Origin: CATQHL01 sp965204655
Lineage (GTDB): Bacteria; Actinomycetota; Acidimicrobiia; Acidimicrobiales; CATQHL01
Assembly: GCA_965204655.1 (NCBI GenBank)
Contig: OZ241998.1
Coordinates: 434,001 to 498,000, forward strand
Length of the DNA: 64,000 bases
Direction: 5' to 3'
Each line of letters opens with the position of its first letter. The stretch's first letter is position 1. The notes beneath the pieces are model-generated. The model did not search any database. It saw only the letters and a list, made by a program, of their open reading frames with translations, and was not told where the DNA came from. Below are positions 16,577 through 24,183 of this stretch, one piece after another. A program made the translations under genes and the position numbers.

Positions 16577-17089
16577 CTAGCCGTTTCCGCTGGGCTGACC
16601 GAAGTTGCCCAGCAGCGACTTCATGGATGTCATCACGTCGGGCTGGGTGGGCAGGTAGTTGTTGGAGAAACGGGCAATGGCGGAGTTCCGGGTTTGATCA
16701 GCAAACCACCCCGGCGTGGCTTCCATCACCGGCAGCAGAAGCCAAATCAAGGTTCCCCCCACGGCTGCCATCATTAGCATTCCCGCCAGTCGGTCTCCTA
16801 GGCGAATCGGCCCTGGCAGAAGTTTCCGAAACATCAGGCCGAGCACCCATCCGCACAGATAGCCCAGCAAGGTTCCTCCGATCAGAACCCCTGTGCTGAT
16901 TCCTAGAGGGTCCATCGGGTCGAATCCGTCCTGCGCCCGATTTATGATTCCCGGCAGGATGCGGATAGCGATGAGAATGCCGGGCACGATCCCCGCCAAG
17001 GCTGCTAGCCGAGCGAGCAGGCCGGAGCGGTACCCAAGCAGTCCGAAGAGTGCAAAGAACCCAAAAAAGACCAAGTCGATCAGGCTCAA
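16577..17089 (-). CDS. CvpA-family membrane protein
   Basis: 170 aa with four predicted membrane helices (about 3-20, 25-45, 62-88, 100-122). The start MSLIDLVFFGFFALFGLLGYRSG and the GYRSGL turn fit the CvpA (colicin V production) family. There is no attached trypsin-like domain, unlike mycobacterial MarP. TTG start 9 bp after the trmI stop, so it is the last gene of the dacB-side or trmI transcript. Its role is unknown; the family name reflects an E. coli phenotype. Confidence 0.8.
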   Translation of the reverse strand: MSLIDLVFFGFFALFGLLGYRSGLLARLAALAGIVPGILIAIRILPGIINRAQDGFDPMDPLGISTGVLIGGTLLGYLCGWVLGLMFRKLLPGPIRLGDRLAGMLMMAAVGGTLIWLLLPVMEATPGWFADQTRNSAIARFSNNYLPTQPDVMTSMKSLLGNFGQPSGNG

Positions 17090-17098
17090 GTCGGCTCT

Positions 17099-17947
17099 CT
17101 AATCTGTCATGCGCCGTGCGTGTGTTATGAAACCGGTGTGAGCCACCATGCGGTGTTCGGGTCGGACGGCTTCGCCGGCCACGTGCCAGTTTCGTGTCAT
17201 GACCTCGCAGGTTTCGGCCAGTCCCCAGGCGGTCGTTTCTAGACTCCTTCGCAGGTTTGACGCCTGGACGATGCTGGGCGTGTAAGCCAGCAAGATGCCG
17301 CCTGCACGCAGGGCTTGCTCCGCGTGAGGAACCACCCGCCAGGGTTCGGGGACGTCCAGCAGCACCCGGTCTAGGCCGCTAGCCCCTATGCCTTCGTAGC
17401 AGTCCCGTTCTTGTATTTCGTAACGCTCGAGCGCCTCTGTACCTAGGTAGGTGGAGACGTTGTTTAAGGCTCTCCGGGCGAAATCTTCTCTGATCTCATA
17501 GCCCAGCACGCGGGCGCCGGCCCGCAGCAGGGACATAGAGAGCGCCCCTGAGCCGACCCCCGACTCGAATAAGCGCTGCCCTGGGGTTACGTCCGCAAGC
17601 ATGAGGATCTGCCCGAGATCTTTGGGGTAGATGACTTGGGCGCCGCGCTTCATCAGCAGGATGGCGTCGCTCAGCGTGGGGCGGAACGCCGTGAAGCGTG
17701 AGTTCTTGGAGGAGCGAAGCGTGACTCCCTCCGGCCTGCCGAGGATGTCGTTGTGTTTCAAAAGGCCGTTATGGAAATGGAACACGCCGTCCGGTCTGAG
17801 CCGCCTCAGGTGTTTGCGGTTTTTGTCGTCAACGAGCAGAACGTGCTCCCCCGCACCAAAAAGGCTTTCCCCCTTCTCTGTCTGCGCCCCGTGCGCCGCG
17901 CCCGGCGGCGGATCTTCCCCCTTTGCCGCTTCCGGCGGCTCGTTCAC
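17099..17947 (-). CDS. trmI: tRNA (adenine-58-N1)-methyltransferase TrmI
   Basis: 282 aa. N-terminal beta domain, then RGAQVIYPKDLGQIL and the SAM-binding motif FESGVGSGALSMSLLRAGA with YEIREDFA as the acidic strand, and LLDVPEPW as motif IV. It methylates A58 in the T-loop of tRNAs using S-adenosylmethionine, working as a tetramer. The C-terminal EHRMVAHTGFITHARR is also typical. GTG start overlaps the stop of the upstream small gene (GTGA). Location close to arc is a conserved actinobacterial arrangement. Confidence 0.95.
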   Translation of the reverse strand: MNEPPEAAKGEDPPPGAAHGAQTEKGESLFGAGEHVLLVDDKNRKHLRRLRPDGVFHFHNGLLKHNDILGRPEGVTLRSSKNSRFTAFRPTLSDAILLMKRGAQVIYPKDLGQILMLADVTPGQRLFESGVGSGALSMSLLRAGARVLGYEIREDFARRALNNVSTYLGTEALERYEIQERDCYEGIGASGLDRVLLDVPEPWRVVPHAEQALRAGGILLAYTPSIVQASNLRRSLETTAWGLAETCEVMTRNWHVAGEAVRPEHRMVAHTGFITHARRMTD

Positions 17948-18189
17948 CTTCGGGAGCGGACGGTTAGACGATCTCCAGGCAGCAGGCGGATTACCTGCTT
18001 GACGCCCTTACTGGAAGTCGTCAGCGCTCGCCGCAGACCGTGAAGCCCCCAGGCCAGGAGCCCCAGAAGCAGCCAGGCGTTGCTGTCTCCCAGCAGTCCT
18101 CGGGTGATGCCGCGCCGGCGCGCCTCGGCCATCGGCCCGCGTCTGCGGCCTTTCTTGCGCCCGCCCTTGACCTTTGCTGAAGTCGGCAC
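17944..18189 (-). CDS. Small basic membrane-associated protein, unknown
   Basis: 81 aa, GTG start. Very basic N-terminus (KVKGGRKKGRRRG) followed by one hydrophobic stretch (AWLLLGLLAWGLHGL, about 38-52) and a basic tail. No family recognised. Its stop overlaps the trmI start by 4 bp, so it is translated from the same message. It may be a membrane anchor or RNA-binding peptide; neither can be shown from the sequence. Confidence 0.6.
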   Translation of the reverse strand: MPTSAKVKGGRKKGRRRGPMAEARRRGITRGLLGDSNAWLLLGLLAWGLHGLRRALTTSSKGVKQVIRLLPGDRLTVRSRR

Positions 18190-18201
18190 GACGCTTGCCG
18201 C

Positions 18202-18432
18202 TCAATTACTCCGTACTTCGATGTAGGCGCGAGAGCGGCTTCCCCTGCGTTTACCGAGGAAGTAGGCGAGAATCACCAGGACTGCGGCCGTGATGAGCCC
18301 GATTCTCCAGGCGGCCTCCCTCGCTGGTTGGCTGGCGCTGTTGACGGCGTCGGCCACCTCCCGAAGCTTGGCTTCTAGCGTCTCCTGGGTGATCTTCTCT
18401 CCGTTGGCTTTTTTTTCTTTGTCTGGCTTCAT
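18202..18432 (-). CDS. Small single-pass membrane protein, unknown
   Basis: 76 aa. Charged N-terminal region predicted to be helical (TQETLEAKLREVADAVNSAS), one transmembrane helix (about 45-62, LITAAVLVILAYFLG) and a short Arg-rich tail. ATG overlaps the stop of the holin-like gene upstream (ATGA). Resembles small actinobacterial DUF3618-type membrane proteins in plan, but the match is not firm. Confidence 0.6.
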   Translation of the reverse strand: MKPDKEKKANGEKITQETLEAKLREVADAVNSASQPAREAAWRIGLITAAVLVILAYFLGKRRGSRSRAYIEVRSN

Positions 18433-18833
18433 TTGTTCTCAGCCTCCGATCCCCGTCTGCGCGCCTTGGCGGCCTTGACTGCAAAGATCAGGATCAACGC
18501 CACCGCCGTCAGGACGATTGCGTAAGGAGTCCAACTCAGGCTTCCCGTGAGATGTTCGCCGGTCTGCGTCTGCAGGGCTCTCAGCGCGGCGAGGGCGAGC
18601 AGGATCATCCCAGCGGTCAGGAAGACCGCCCCCAGCATTCCCCAGCCCAGCCAAGCCAGAAGCCTCTTGAGCGGTTCCACTGCTTCCTGTCGGCAGTACG
18701 CCAGCAGCAGTTCCTTGAGTTCCTCCAGCACCTCGGCGGGCTTACCTGGTTTTCCTGCGGAGGATTGCTGTTGAGTTGCGGCGTCTTCGGCGGGCTGGTC
18801 AACCTCTGTTTCCTGCCCGGATTGCGGCGGCAT
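18429..18833 (-). CDS. Putative actinobacterial holin-X/phage-holin-3_6-like membrane protein
   Basis: 134 aa. Gln/Glu-rich N-terminus, an amphipathic segment (EVLEELKELLLAYCRQEAVE), two transmembrane helices (about 62-85 and 102-122) and a basic tail. This plan matches the chromosomal 'holin superfamily III' proteins common in actinobacteria next to small DUF3618-like proteins. There are no other phage genes nearby, so it is not evidence for a prophage. It heads a run of three overlapping small membrane-protein genes ahead of trmI. Confidence 0.6.
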   Translation of the reverse strand: MPPQSGQETEVDQPAEDAATQQQSSAGKPGKPAEVLEELKELLLAYCRQEAVEPLKRLLAWLGWGMLGAVFLTAGMILLALAALRALQTQTGEHLTGSLSWTPYAIVLTAVALILIFAVKAAKARRRGSEAENK

Positions 18834-18965
18834 GCGTTTCAGCTTAGCGACGCTCTAGCGGCGGAAGCAGGCGCTCCGCCCCGCGGCGGGCTGCTCGCTT
18901 CTCCGATGCCGTCGTGCGTGCGATGAGAAACTTGAGGGCATTGAGGGCATTGTGACCTCCAGTTG

Positions 18966-20456
18966 TTAGGAGGACTCCCCCTTTGACGTGGTCAGAACCT
19001 TCAGCATCTCCGAGAAGATGCCGTCTACCTCTGCGTCCGGCAGCGTGTTGTCGTGGTTCATGATGATGACGAAGGTGAACCACGTTTCGTCCGTTCCCTC
19101 GGCGAAACCGGCAAGAGCGTCCACTCCGGGCAACGTCCCGGTCTTGGCTTTCACGCGGCCTGAGATCGGAGGTTCGGTGAACCTGTCCTTGAGGGTTCCT
19201 GAGCGCCCTGCCACTGGCAGGTAGGAGGCCAGTTCCCCCTTCGGGCCGCCGTAGGGATCCAACTCCAGAATGGCTGCCGTCTGGGCGCAGGTCAGTTTGT
19301 TTTGGGGGCTCAGTCCTGAGCCGTCCTGGGGGGGTATTTCGAGAGGTTCAGGGTTCGGGGGGATCTTGAGGTCAACGAAGCGCCTATTCAGGATTTCTAG
19401 CACGGCTATGCCGCCGTCAGCGGTTGAAGCGTCTCCCCCGCTTCTTTGGCTCTGCGTGAGGTGGTGCAGGCCGATCTCTTTGAGCAGCATCTCGGCGATG
19501 GTGTTGTCGCTCTCTTCAAGCATGAACTTCAGGTATTCCCGCAGGGGGGCGGATTGGATAGAGGCGAGCAGTTGCTCGTTGTAGTCCTCGCCGCGAGGCG
19601 CTACTTCGGGACGGAAGGGGATCACCACATCGCGCGCTTCCAGCATGTCGTCGAAGATGGCGGCGGTGGTCAGAGCCGCTTCAGGGTCGGCTGGGAGAGT
19701 GCCGGCGTCCCCGCTTTCGGAGGAAAAGGAGTACCCCTGGTTCACGGCGACCGAATTCAAGGTGCCCGCGCCCGTGACCCAGTTATCCGGCCAACTGCTC
19801 ACTGCGCTCTGGTCGTCGTAGCGGTCTTCCACGGCGATCACGCTGCCCTCGATTCGGGAGAGAGCGTGCTCTTGCATGATCTCTTCGGCCAGCCGTTCCA
19901 GTTGCGTTACGGGAGCCCCCTCCAGTTCGGATCGGGCTGCGTATTCGGGGGTGCTCAGCAGAGGGTCGCCTCCCCCCAGGATGTAGAGGTCGCCGTTCAG
20001 CACGCCCCCGACTGGTTCCGTCTCGGAGAAGGCGATCGTTTTGTAGACGTAATTGAGGGAGAAGGTCGTCTCCTTGTCCGGGTAGGCCAGGGGGGCTTGG
20101 ATGGCCGCCTGGGCGGTGACCAGTTTCTGCAGGGAGGCCGGCGTCAACTTCTCGTCGGCCCGGTGCGTGTAGAGGGTCTTCCCGCCGCTCCTCACCAGGA
20201 TGCAGGTATTAGGGGGAGCGCTTACCGCCAGGCTGGAGAGTTGCTCCTCTCCCTGCCAGGGAACAACCGCGGCGGGCGATGCGGATACCGTCCCTCCGGG
20301 GGGGATGAAGGAGACCCGTGCAGCGGAGATCAGCGGGGCGTTCAGGTCTTCGGTTTCGTTTGGCTCCCCGAACTCCGGAGGGCTTCCCAGTGCTACTGAA
20401 AGTATCCACAGCCCTACAGCGGCGACTATGAAAAGGAGGGAGAAAAAACGAAACAC
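18966..20456 (-). CDS. dacB: D-alanyl-D-alanine carboxypeptidase/endopeptidase (PBP4, peptidase S13)
   Basis: 496 aa, GTG start. N-terminal signal/anchor helix (about 4-22), then the serine-transferase domain: S108-x-x-K111 in TPASLQKL, SDN in EESDNTIAE, and KTG in VKAKTGTLPG. The long segment between the first two motifs is the insertion domain characteristic of PBP4-type enzymes. Acts outside the membrane, trimming the terminal D-Ala of peptidoglycan stem peptides and possibly cleaving cross-links. Transcribed divergently from the 20643 gene; 132 bp without a gene separate it from the holin-like gene downstream, containing only a short TTGAGGGCA direct repeat. Confidence 0.93.
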   Translation of the reverse strand: MFRFFSLLFIVAAVGLWILSVALGSPPEFGEPNETEDLNAPLISAARVSFIPPGGTVSASPAAVVPWQGEEQLSSLAVSAPPNTCILVRSGGKTLYTHRADEKLTPASLQKLVTAQAAIQAPLAYPDKETTFSLNYVYKTIAFSETEPVGGVLNGDLYILGGGDPLLSTPEYAARSELEGAPVTQLERLAEEIMQEHALSRIEGSVIAVEDRYDDQSAVSSWPDNWVTGAGTLNSVAVNQGYSFSSESGDAGTLPADPEAALTTAAIFDDMLEARDVVIPFRPEVAPRGEDYNEQLLASIQSAPLREYLKFMLEESDNTIAEMLLKEIGLHHLTQSQRSGGDASTADGGIAVLEILNRRFVDLKIPPNPEPLEIPPQDGSGLSPQNKLTCAQTAAILELDPYGGPKGELASYLPVAGRSGTLKDRFTEPPISGRVKAKTGTLPGVDALAGFAEGTDETWFTFVIIMNHDNTLPDAEVDGIFSEMLKVLTTSKGESS

Positions 20457-20574
20457 GACTGCTGAGTTTACGTCAAAGTTCTACTGCAGTCAAAGTTTTC
20501 CTCGCGGTGACCTCCTCTGCGGTGAGGAATGAGGCGCTCCCCCGCCTCGGGTTGTGCGGCGTTTCCGCCTCGGC

Positions 20575-20606
20575 GTCGGCGGGGTGAGAGGTCGGCGGGG
20601 TGAGAC
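20575..20606. repeat. Tandem 16-bp duplication
   Basis: GTCGGCGGGGTGAGAG (20575-20590) and GTCGGCGGGGTGAGAC (20591-20606) are identical except for the last base. They lie in the dacB/20643 divergent region, within 40 bp of the plus-strand start. Confidence 0.9.
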
Positions 20607-20642
20607 TTTCGCTCGGAGAGCCGCCGGAGTTGGTTACGGTTC

Positions 20643-21038
20643 GTGGAAGTGCAGATAATCGCCGCATTGTTTTTGGACAGCATCGACGTGAGGTCGCTGC
20701 CCGGCCCCACCACTCGTCTGGACCTGACCGGTGTCCAGTTCTCGGCTGTAGCCCCAGGAGAGTTGCCGGTTCTCTGGGCGCCTCACCTCGTGGTGATAGT
20801 GCACTGCGAGCCCGGAGGGGAAGCCGACGGCGTGCTTGAAGTCGTCTACGAGCGCGACGGGGAGACGCTGGCGCGTAACGTTCAGCCACTGCACGTGGAA
20901 CCCGGCAAGTTCAACTACCGCCTGGTGAGGGCGGAACTGACTTTTGAGACCTACGGAACGGTGGAAGCTCGCTGCCGCTTGGCCGGCGGGGAGGACATAG
21001 TGGTCCCATACACGCTGCTCCCGCCTCCCGAAGGCTGA
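20643..21038 (+). CDS. Hypothetical protein, possibly DUF6941-like
   Basis: 131 aa, GTG start. The plan (LFLDSIDVRSLPGPTTRLDL, LPVLWAPHLVVIVHCE, LEVVYERDGETLARN, a final strand VEARCRLAGGEDIVVPYTLL) suggests a small all-beta domain and resembles the DUF6941 family of actinobacterial proteins; this is a tentative reading. No signal peptide or membrane helix. It ends 14 bp before tkt and may be in the same transcript. Function unknown. Confidence 0.6.
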   Translation: MEVQIIAALFLDSIDVRSLPGPTTRLDLTGVQFSAVAPGELPVLWAPHLVVIVHCEPGGEADGVLEVVYERDGETLARNVQPLHVEPGKFNYRLVRAELTFETYGTVEARCRLAGGEDIVVPYTLLPPPEG

Positions 21039-21052
21039 CTTCCAGCGCCGAC

Positions 21053-23050
21053 TTGAGCACGAGCCCCGCGACGAACGGAGGGTCTCCCCTCGTTGACTCG
21101 GCGCTCGAACGGCTGGGGGTGGAGGTGATCCGCGGCCTAGCCCTGGACGCCCCGCACGCTGCCCGCTCCGGCCACCAGGGCACGGCAATGGCGCTCGCCC
21201 CCTTGGCTCACGTGCTCTGGAGCAGGGTGATGCGGTACGACGCCGGCGATCCGGAGTGGCCGGATCGCGACCGCTTCATCCTGAGCGCCGGACACGCCTC
21301 CATCCTCCTCTACGCCATGACCTACCTCTGCGGCTACGGCCTGACGCTGGACGACATCAAGGCTTTCCGGCAGTGGGGCAGCCGCACGCCCGGCCATCCG
21401 GAGGCGTGCCCTGGGCTGGGGGTGGAGGTCACGACCGGGCCGCTGGGTCAAGGGTTTGCCAACGCAGTAGGGATGGCGATAGCCGAACGGCGTCTGAGGG
21501 CGCGCTTCGGCTCGGAGGTCTGCGATCACCACGTCTTCGTCGTCTGCAGCGACGGCGACCTAGCGGAGGGGGTCAGCCACGAAGCTGCCTCCTTGGCGGG
21601 GCACCTGGGGTTGGGAAGGCTGATCTTCGTCTACGACGACAACAGGGTGTCCATTGACGGAACGACCGACCTGTGGCTTTCCGACGACCCGGCGGGGCGC
21701 TTCAACGCCTACGGATGGCACACAGAGCGCCTCGGGGAGGTGTCTGAAGACCTTGATGCTCTGGAAGCCGCGTTGCGCGGCGCCATGGCCGTCACCGAGG
21801 CGCCCTCCCTGCTGATTTTGCGAAGCCGCATAGCCCACCCCTCCCCGGATCTCACCGATGCGCCCGCGGCGCACGGGTACGCCCTCGCCGAGGAGGAGAT
21901 AGCCCGAACGAAAGCGGTCATGGGGCTGCCGACGGAGGAAGCTTTCCACGTTCCCTCCGACGTAGTGGATTTCTATCGTCGCGCCGGGAGCAGAGGTGCT
22001 GCACAGAGGCGGGCTTGGCGGCGCCGCTGGGAGGAAGCCGCTGCGAGCGACCCGGGGTTTACTGCTGCCTGGGAAGGCCGCCCACCCGAGGGCTGGGAGA
22101 AGGGTTTTCAAGCGCCTGCGGACGGAAGTTTGGTGGCCACGAGGGCGTCGAGCGCCTCCGTGCTGCGGACTCTGACCTCCGTTGTACCTGCGGTGCTGGC
22201 AGGAGGGGCAGACCTCACCGGCAACACGGGCACGCTGCTGGCGGGAGCGTCCTGCTTGAGCCGTGAGGTGGAGGACGCTCCTCAGATTTTCTACGGGGTG
22301 CGAGAGCACGCCATGGGGGCGGTGATGGTGGGAGCGGCGCTGCACGGCGGCGCCCTGCCGGTGGGGGGAACGTTCTTGGTTTTCAGTGATTACATGCGCC
22401 CAGCTATTCGCCTGGCCGCCCTCTCGGGGGCCAAGGTCGTGTTTTGTTTCTCCCACGATTCTGTGTGGGTGGGCGAGGACGGCCCCACCCATCAACCCGT
22501 GGAGCACCTCGCAAGCCTCAGGGCGATCCCCGACTTGGCAGTGATCCGTCCCGCCGACGCCAAGGAGACCCTGGGCGCTTGGCGTCAGGCTCTGGCCGCC
22601 TCCGGGCCTACCGCCCTGATACTCACGCGCCAGCCCGTACCGGAGTTAGCGGACACGTCCTCAGCGGGCGTCGCCCGGGGCGCTTACCGCCTAAGCGGAG
22701 AGAGCGATGCGCACGCGCACCTCACGTTGGTGGGAAGCGGCAGCGAAGTAAGCCTGTGCCTGGAGGCGGGCAGGCTTCTGGCGGCTGAAGGGGTTGAAGC
22801 CGCCGTGGTGTCCATGCCGTCCTGGGAACTCTTTGCTGCTCAGGCGGAGGAGTATCGTCAGGAGGTCATTCCTCCCGATCTTCCGTCCTTGGCCGTGGAG
22901 GCTGGAGTCTCGCAGGGCTGGGAGCGCTGGACGGACGCCTTCTTAGGGGTGGAACGCTTCGGCGCTTCGGCGCCGGGGTCTAGAGTTGCACGGGAGATGG
23001 GACTCACGCCCGAGAAGACGGCGCGCCGGGCGTTGGAACTGGTTGGCTGA
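21053..23050 (+). CDS. tkt: Transketolase
   Basis: 665 aa, TTG start. N-terminal AARSGHQGTAMALAPLAHVL and RFILSAGHASILLYA are typical substrate/TPP-site motifs; the thiamine diphosphate motif reads CSDGDLAEGVSHEAASLAG ... DDNRVSIDG. The pyrimidine domain has FYGVREHAMGAVMVGAALHGG with the TPP-activating Glu, and FSHDSVWVGEDGPTHQPVEHL. Transfers two-carbon units between ketoses and aldoses in the non-oxidative pentose phosphate pathway. Followed after 35 bp by tal. No clear RBS precedes the TTG. Confidence 0.96.
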   Translation: MSTSPATNGGSPLVDSALERLGVEVIRGLALDAPHAARSGHQGTAMALAPLAHVLWSRVMRYDAGDPEWPDRDRFILSAGHASILLYAMTYLCGYGLTLDDIKAFRQWGSRTPGHPEACPGLGVEVTTGPLGQGFANAVGMAIAERRLRARFGSEVCDHHVFVVCSDGDLAEGVSHEAASLAGHLGLGRLIFVYDDNRVSIDGTTDLWLSDDPAGRFNAYGWHTERLGEVSEDLDALEAALRGAMAVTEAPSLLILRSRIAHPSPDLTDAPAAHGYALAEEEIARTKAVMGLPTEEAFHVPSDVVDFYRRAGSRGAAQRRAWRRRWEEAAASDPGFTAAWEGRPPEGWEKGFQAPADGSLVATRASSASVLRTLTSVVPAVLAGGADLTGNTGTLLAGASCLSREVEDAPQIFYGVREHAMGAVMVGAALHGGALPVGGTFLVFSDYMRPAIRLAALSGAKVVFCFSHDSVWVGEDGPTHQPVEHLASLRAIPDLAVIRPADAKETLGAWRQALAASGPTALILTRQPVPELADTSSAGVARGAYRLSGESDAHAHLTLVGSGSEVSLCLEAGRLLAAEGVEAAVVSMPSWELFAAQAEEYRQEVIPPDLPSLAVEAGVSQGWERWTDAFLGVERFGASAPGSRVAREMGLTPEKTARRALELVG

Positions 23051-23085
23051 AGAGACGCCCGAGCGATCCTGGAGGTAGAACTCAA

Positions 23086-24183
23086 GTGGGGAAGCTGCAC
23101 GATTTGCATGCCGAGTACGGACAGAGCCCCTGGTTGGACAACCTCAAGCGCAGTTGGATAAACGACGGCGGCCTGAAACGCTGGGTGGAGAGCGGTTGCC
23201 GGGGCATCACATCCAACCCCACGATCTTCCAGAAGGCAATAGGCGCGGGCAGCAGCGACTACGACGAGGAGATGCGCTCCTTGGCCGTAGAGGGAGCCGC
23301 CAGCGAGGATGTCTACTGGGAACTGGTGGTCAGCGACGTCAGGGCGGCGCTTGATCTGCTGCGCCCGCTCTACGAAGAAAGCGGCGGCGTGGACGGATTC
23401 GTGTCTGTTGAGGTTTCCCCCGCCCTGGCCGACGACGCCGAGGCCACGGTGCGCGGGGCTCGGGAACTGCATAGCCGAATCGACGCCCCCAACCTCTTCG
23501 TTAAGGTGCCCGCTACGACAGCCGGCGTGGATGCGTTCCGTACTCTGACGGCAGAGGGTCTCAACATCAACGTGACCCTGATCTTCTCCCTTCAGCGCTA
23601 TGAAGAAGTAATTGAGGCCTACTTTTCCGGGCTGGAAGAATTCCGGGGAGACCCCTCCGGCGTTGCCAGCGTGGCGTCTTTCTTCGTGAGCAGGGTGGAC
23701 ACCGAGGTGGATAGACGGCTTGAGGCGGTAGGCACCCCGGAGGCTCTGGGTTTGCAGGGCAAGACGGCGGTGGCGCAGGCCAAGCTGGCCTACGAGGTGT
23801 TCCGAAGGCGTTTCTCCGGAGCACGCTGGGAGGCGCTGGCGGGGGGCGGAGCCCGCCTTCAGCGCCCGCTCTGGGCGTCTACATCCACCAAGAATCCCGC
23901 CTATCCGCCCACTTTGTACGTGGATACCCTGATCGGGGAAGACACGGTAAACACGCTCCCTGAAGCCACCCTGGAAGCATTTGAGGCGGAAGGCACCCTC
24001 GCCCGCAGCGTGGACGCTTCGCTGGAGCAAGAGCGCAAGCACATGGAGGCCTTGGCCGCCGCAGGGGTGGACATCGCCGACGTCACTGAGGTGCTGGAAC
24101 ACCAAGGCGTGTCGGCCTTCGCCAAGTCGTTTGAGGAACTGCTTGAGAGCATTGGCGCCCGGCTGGAAACCCTGCGCCGATGA
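23086..24183 (+). CDS. tal: Transaldolase (long, actinobacterial type)
   Basis: 365 aa. GTG start with GGAGG 10 nt upstream. GCRGITSNPTIFQKAI is the N-terminal signature; APNLFVKVPATTAGVDA contains the Schiff-base Lys140; SVASFFVSRVDTEVD, LWASTSTKNPAYPPTLYVD and GEDTVNTLPEATLEAF are further family motifs. Moves dihydroxyacetone units from sedoheptulose-7-P to glyceraldehyde-3-P. Its TGA overlaps the ATG of fbiC, so the two are translationally coupled. Confidence 0.96.
   Translation: MGKLHDLHAEYGQSPWLDNLKRSWINDGGLKRWVESGCRGITSNPTIFQKAIGAGSSDYDEEMRSLAVEGAASEDVYWELVVSDVRAALDLLRPLYEESGGVDGFVSVEVSPALADDAEATVRGARELHSRIDAPNLFVKVPATTAGVDAFRTLTAEGLNINVTLIFSLQRYEEVIEAYFSGLEEFRGDPSGVASVASFFVSRVDTEVDRRLEAVGTPEALGLQGKTAVAQAKLAYEVFRRRFSGARWEALAGGGARLQRPLWASTSTKNPAYPPTLYVDTLIGEDTVNTLPEATLEAFEAEGTLARSVDASLEQERKHMEALAAAGVDIADVTEVLEHQGVSAFAKSFEELLESIGARLETLRR

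Noticed and set aside
18429..18833. Prophage remnant based on the holin-like gene
   Set aside because: No integrase, structural or lysis genes; such genes are chromosomal in many actinobacteria.
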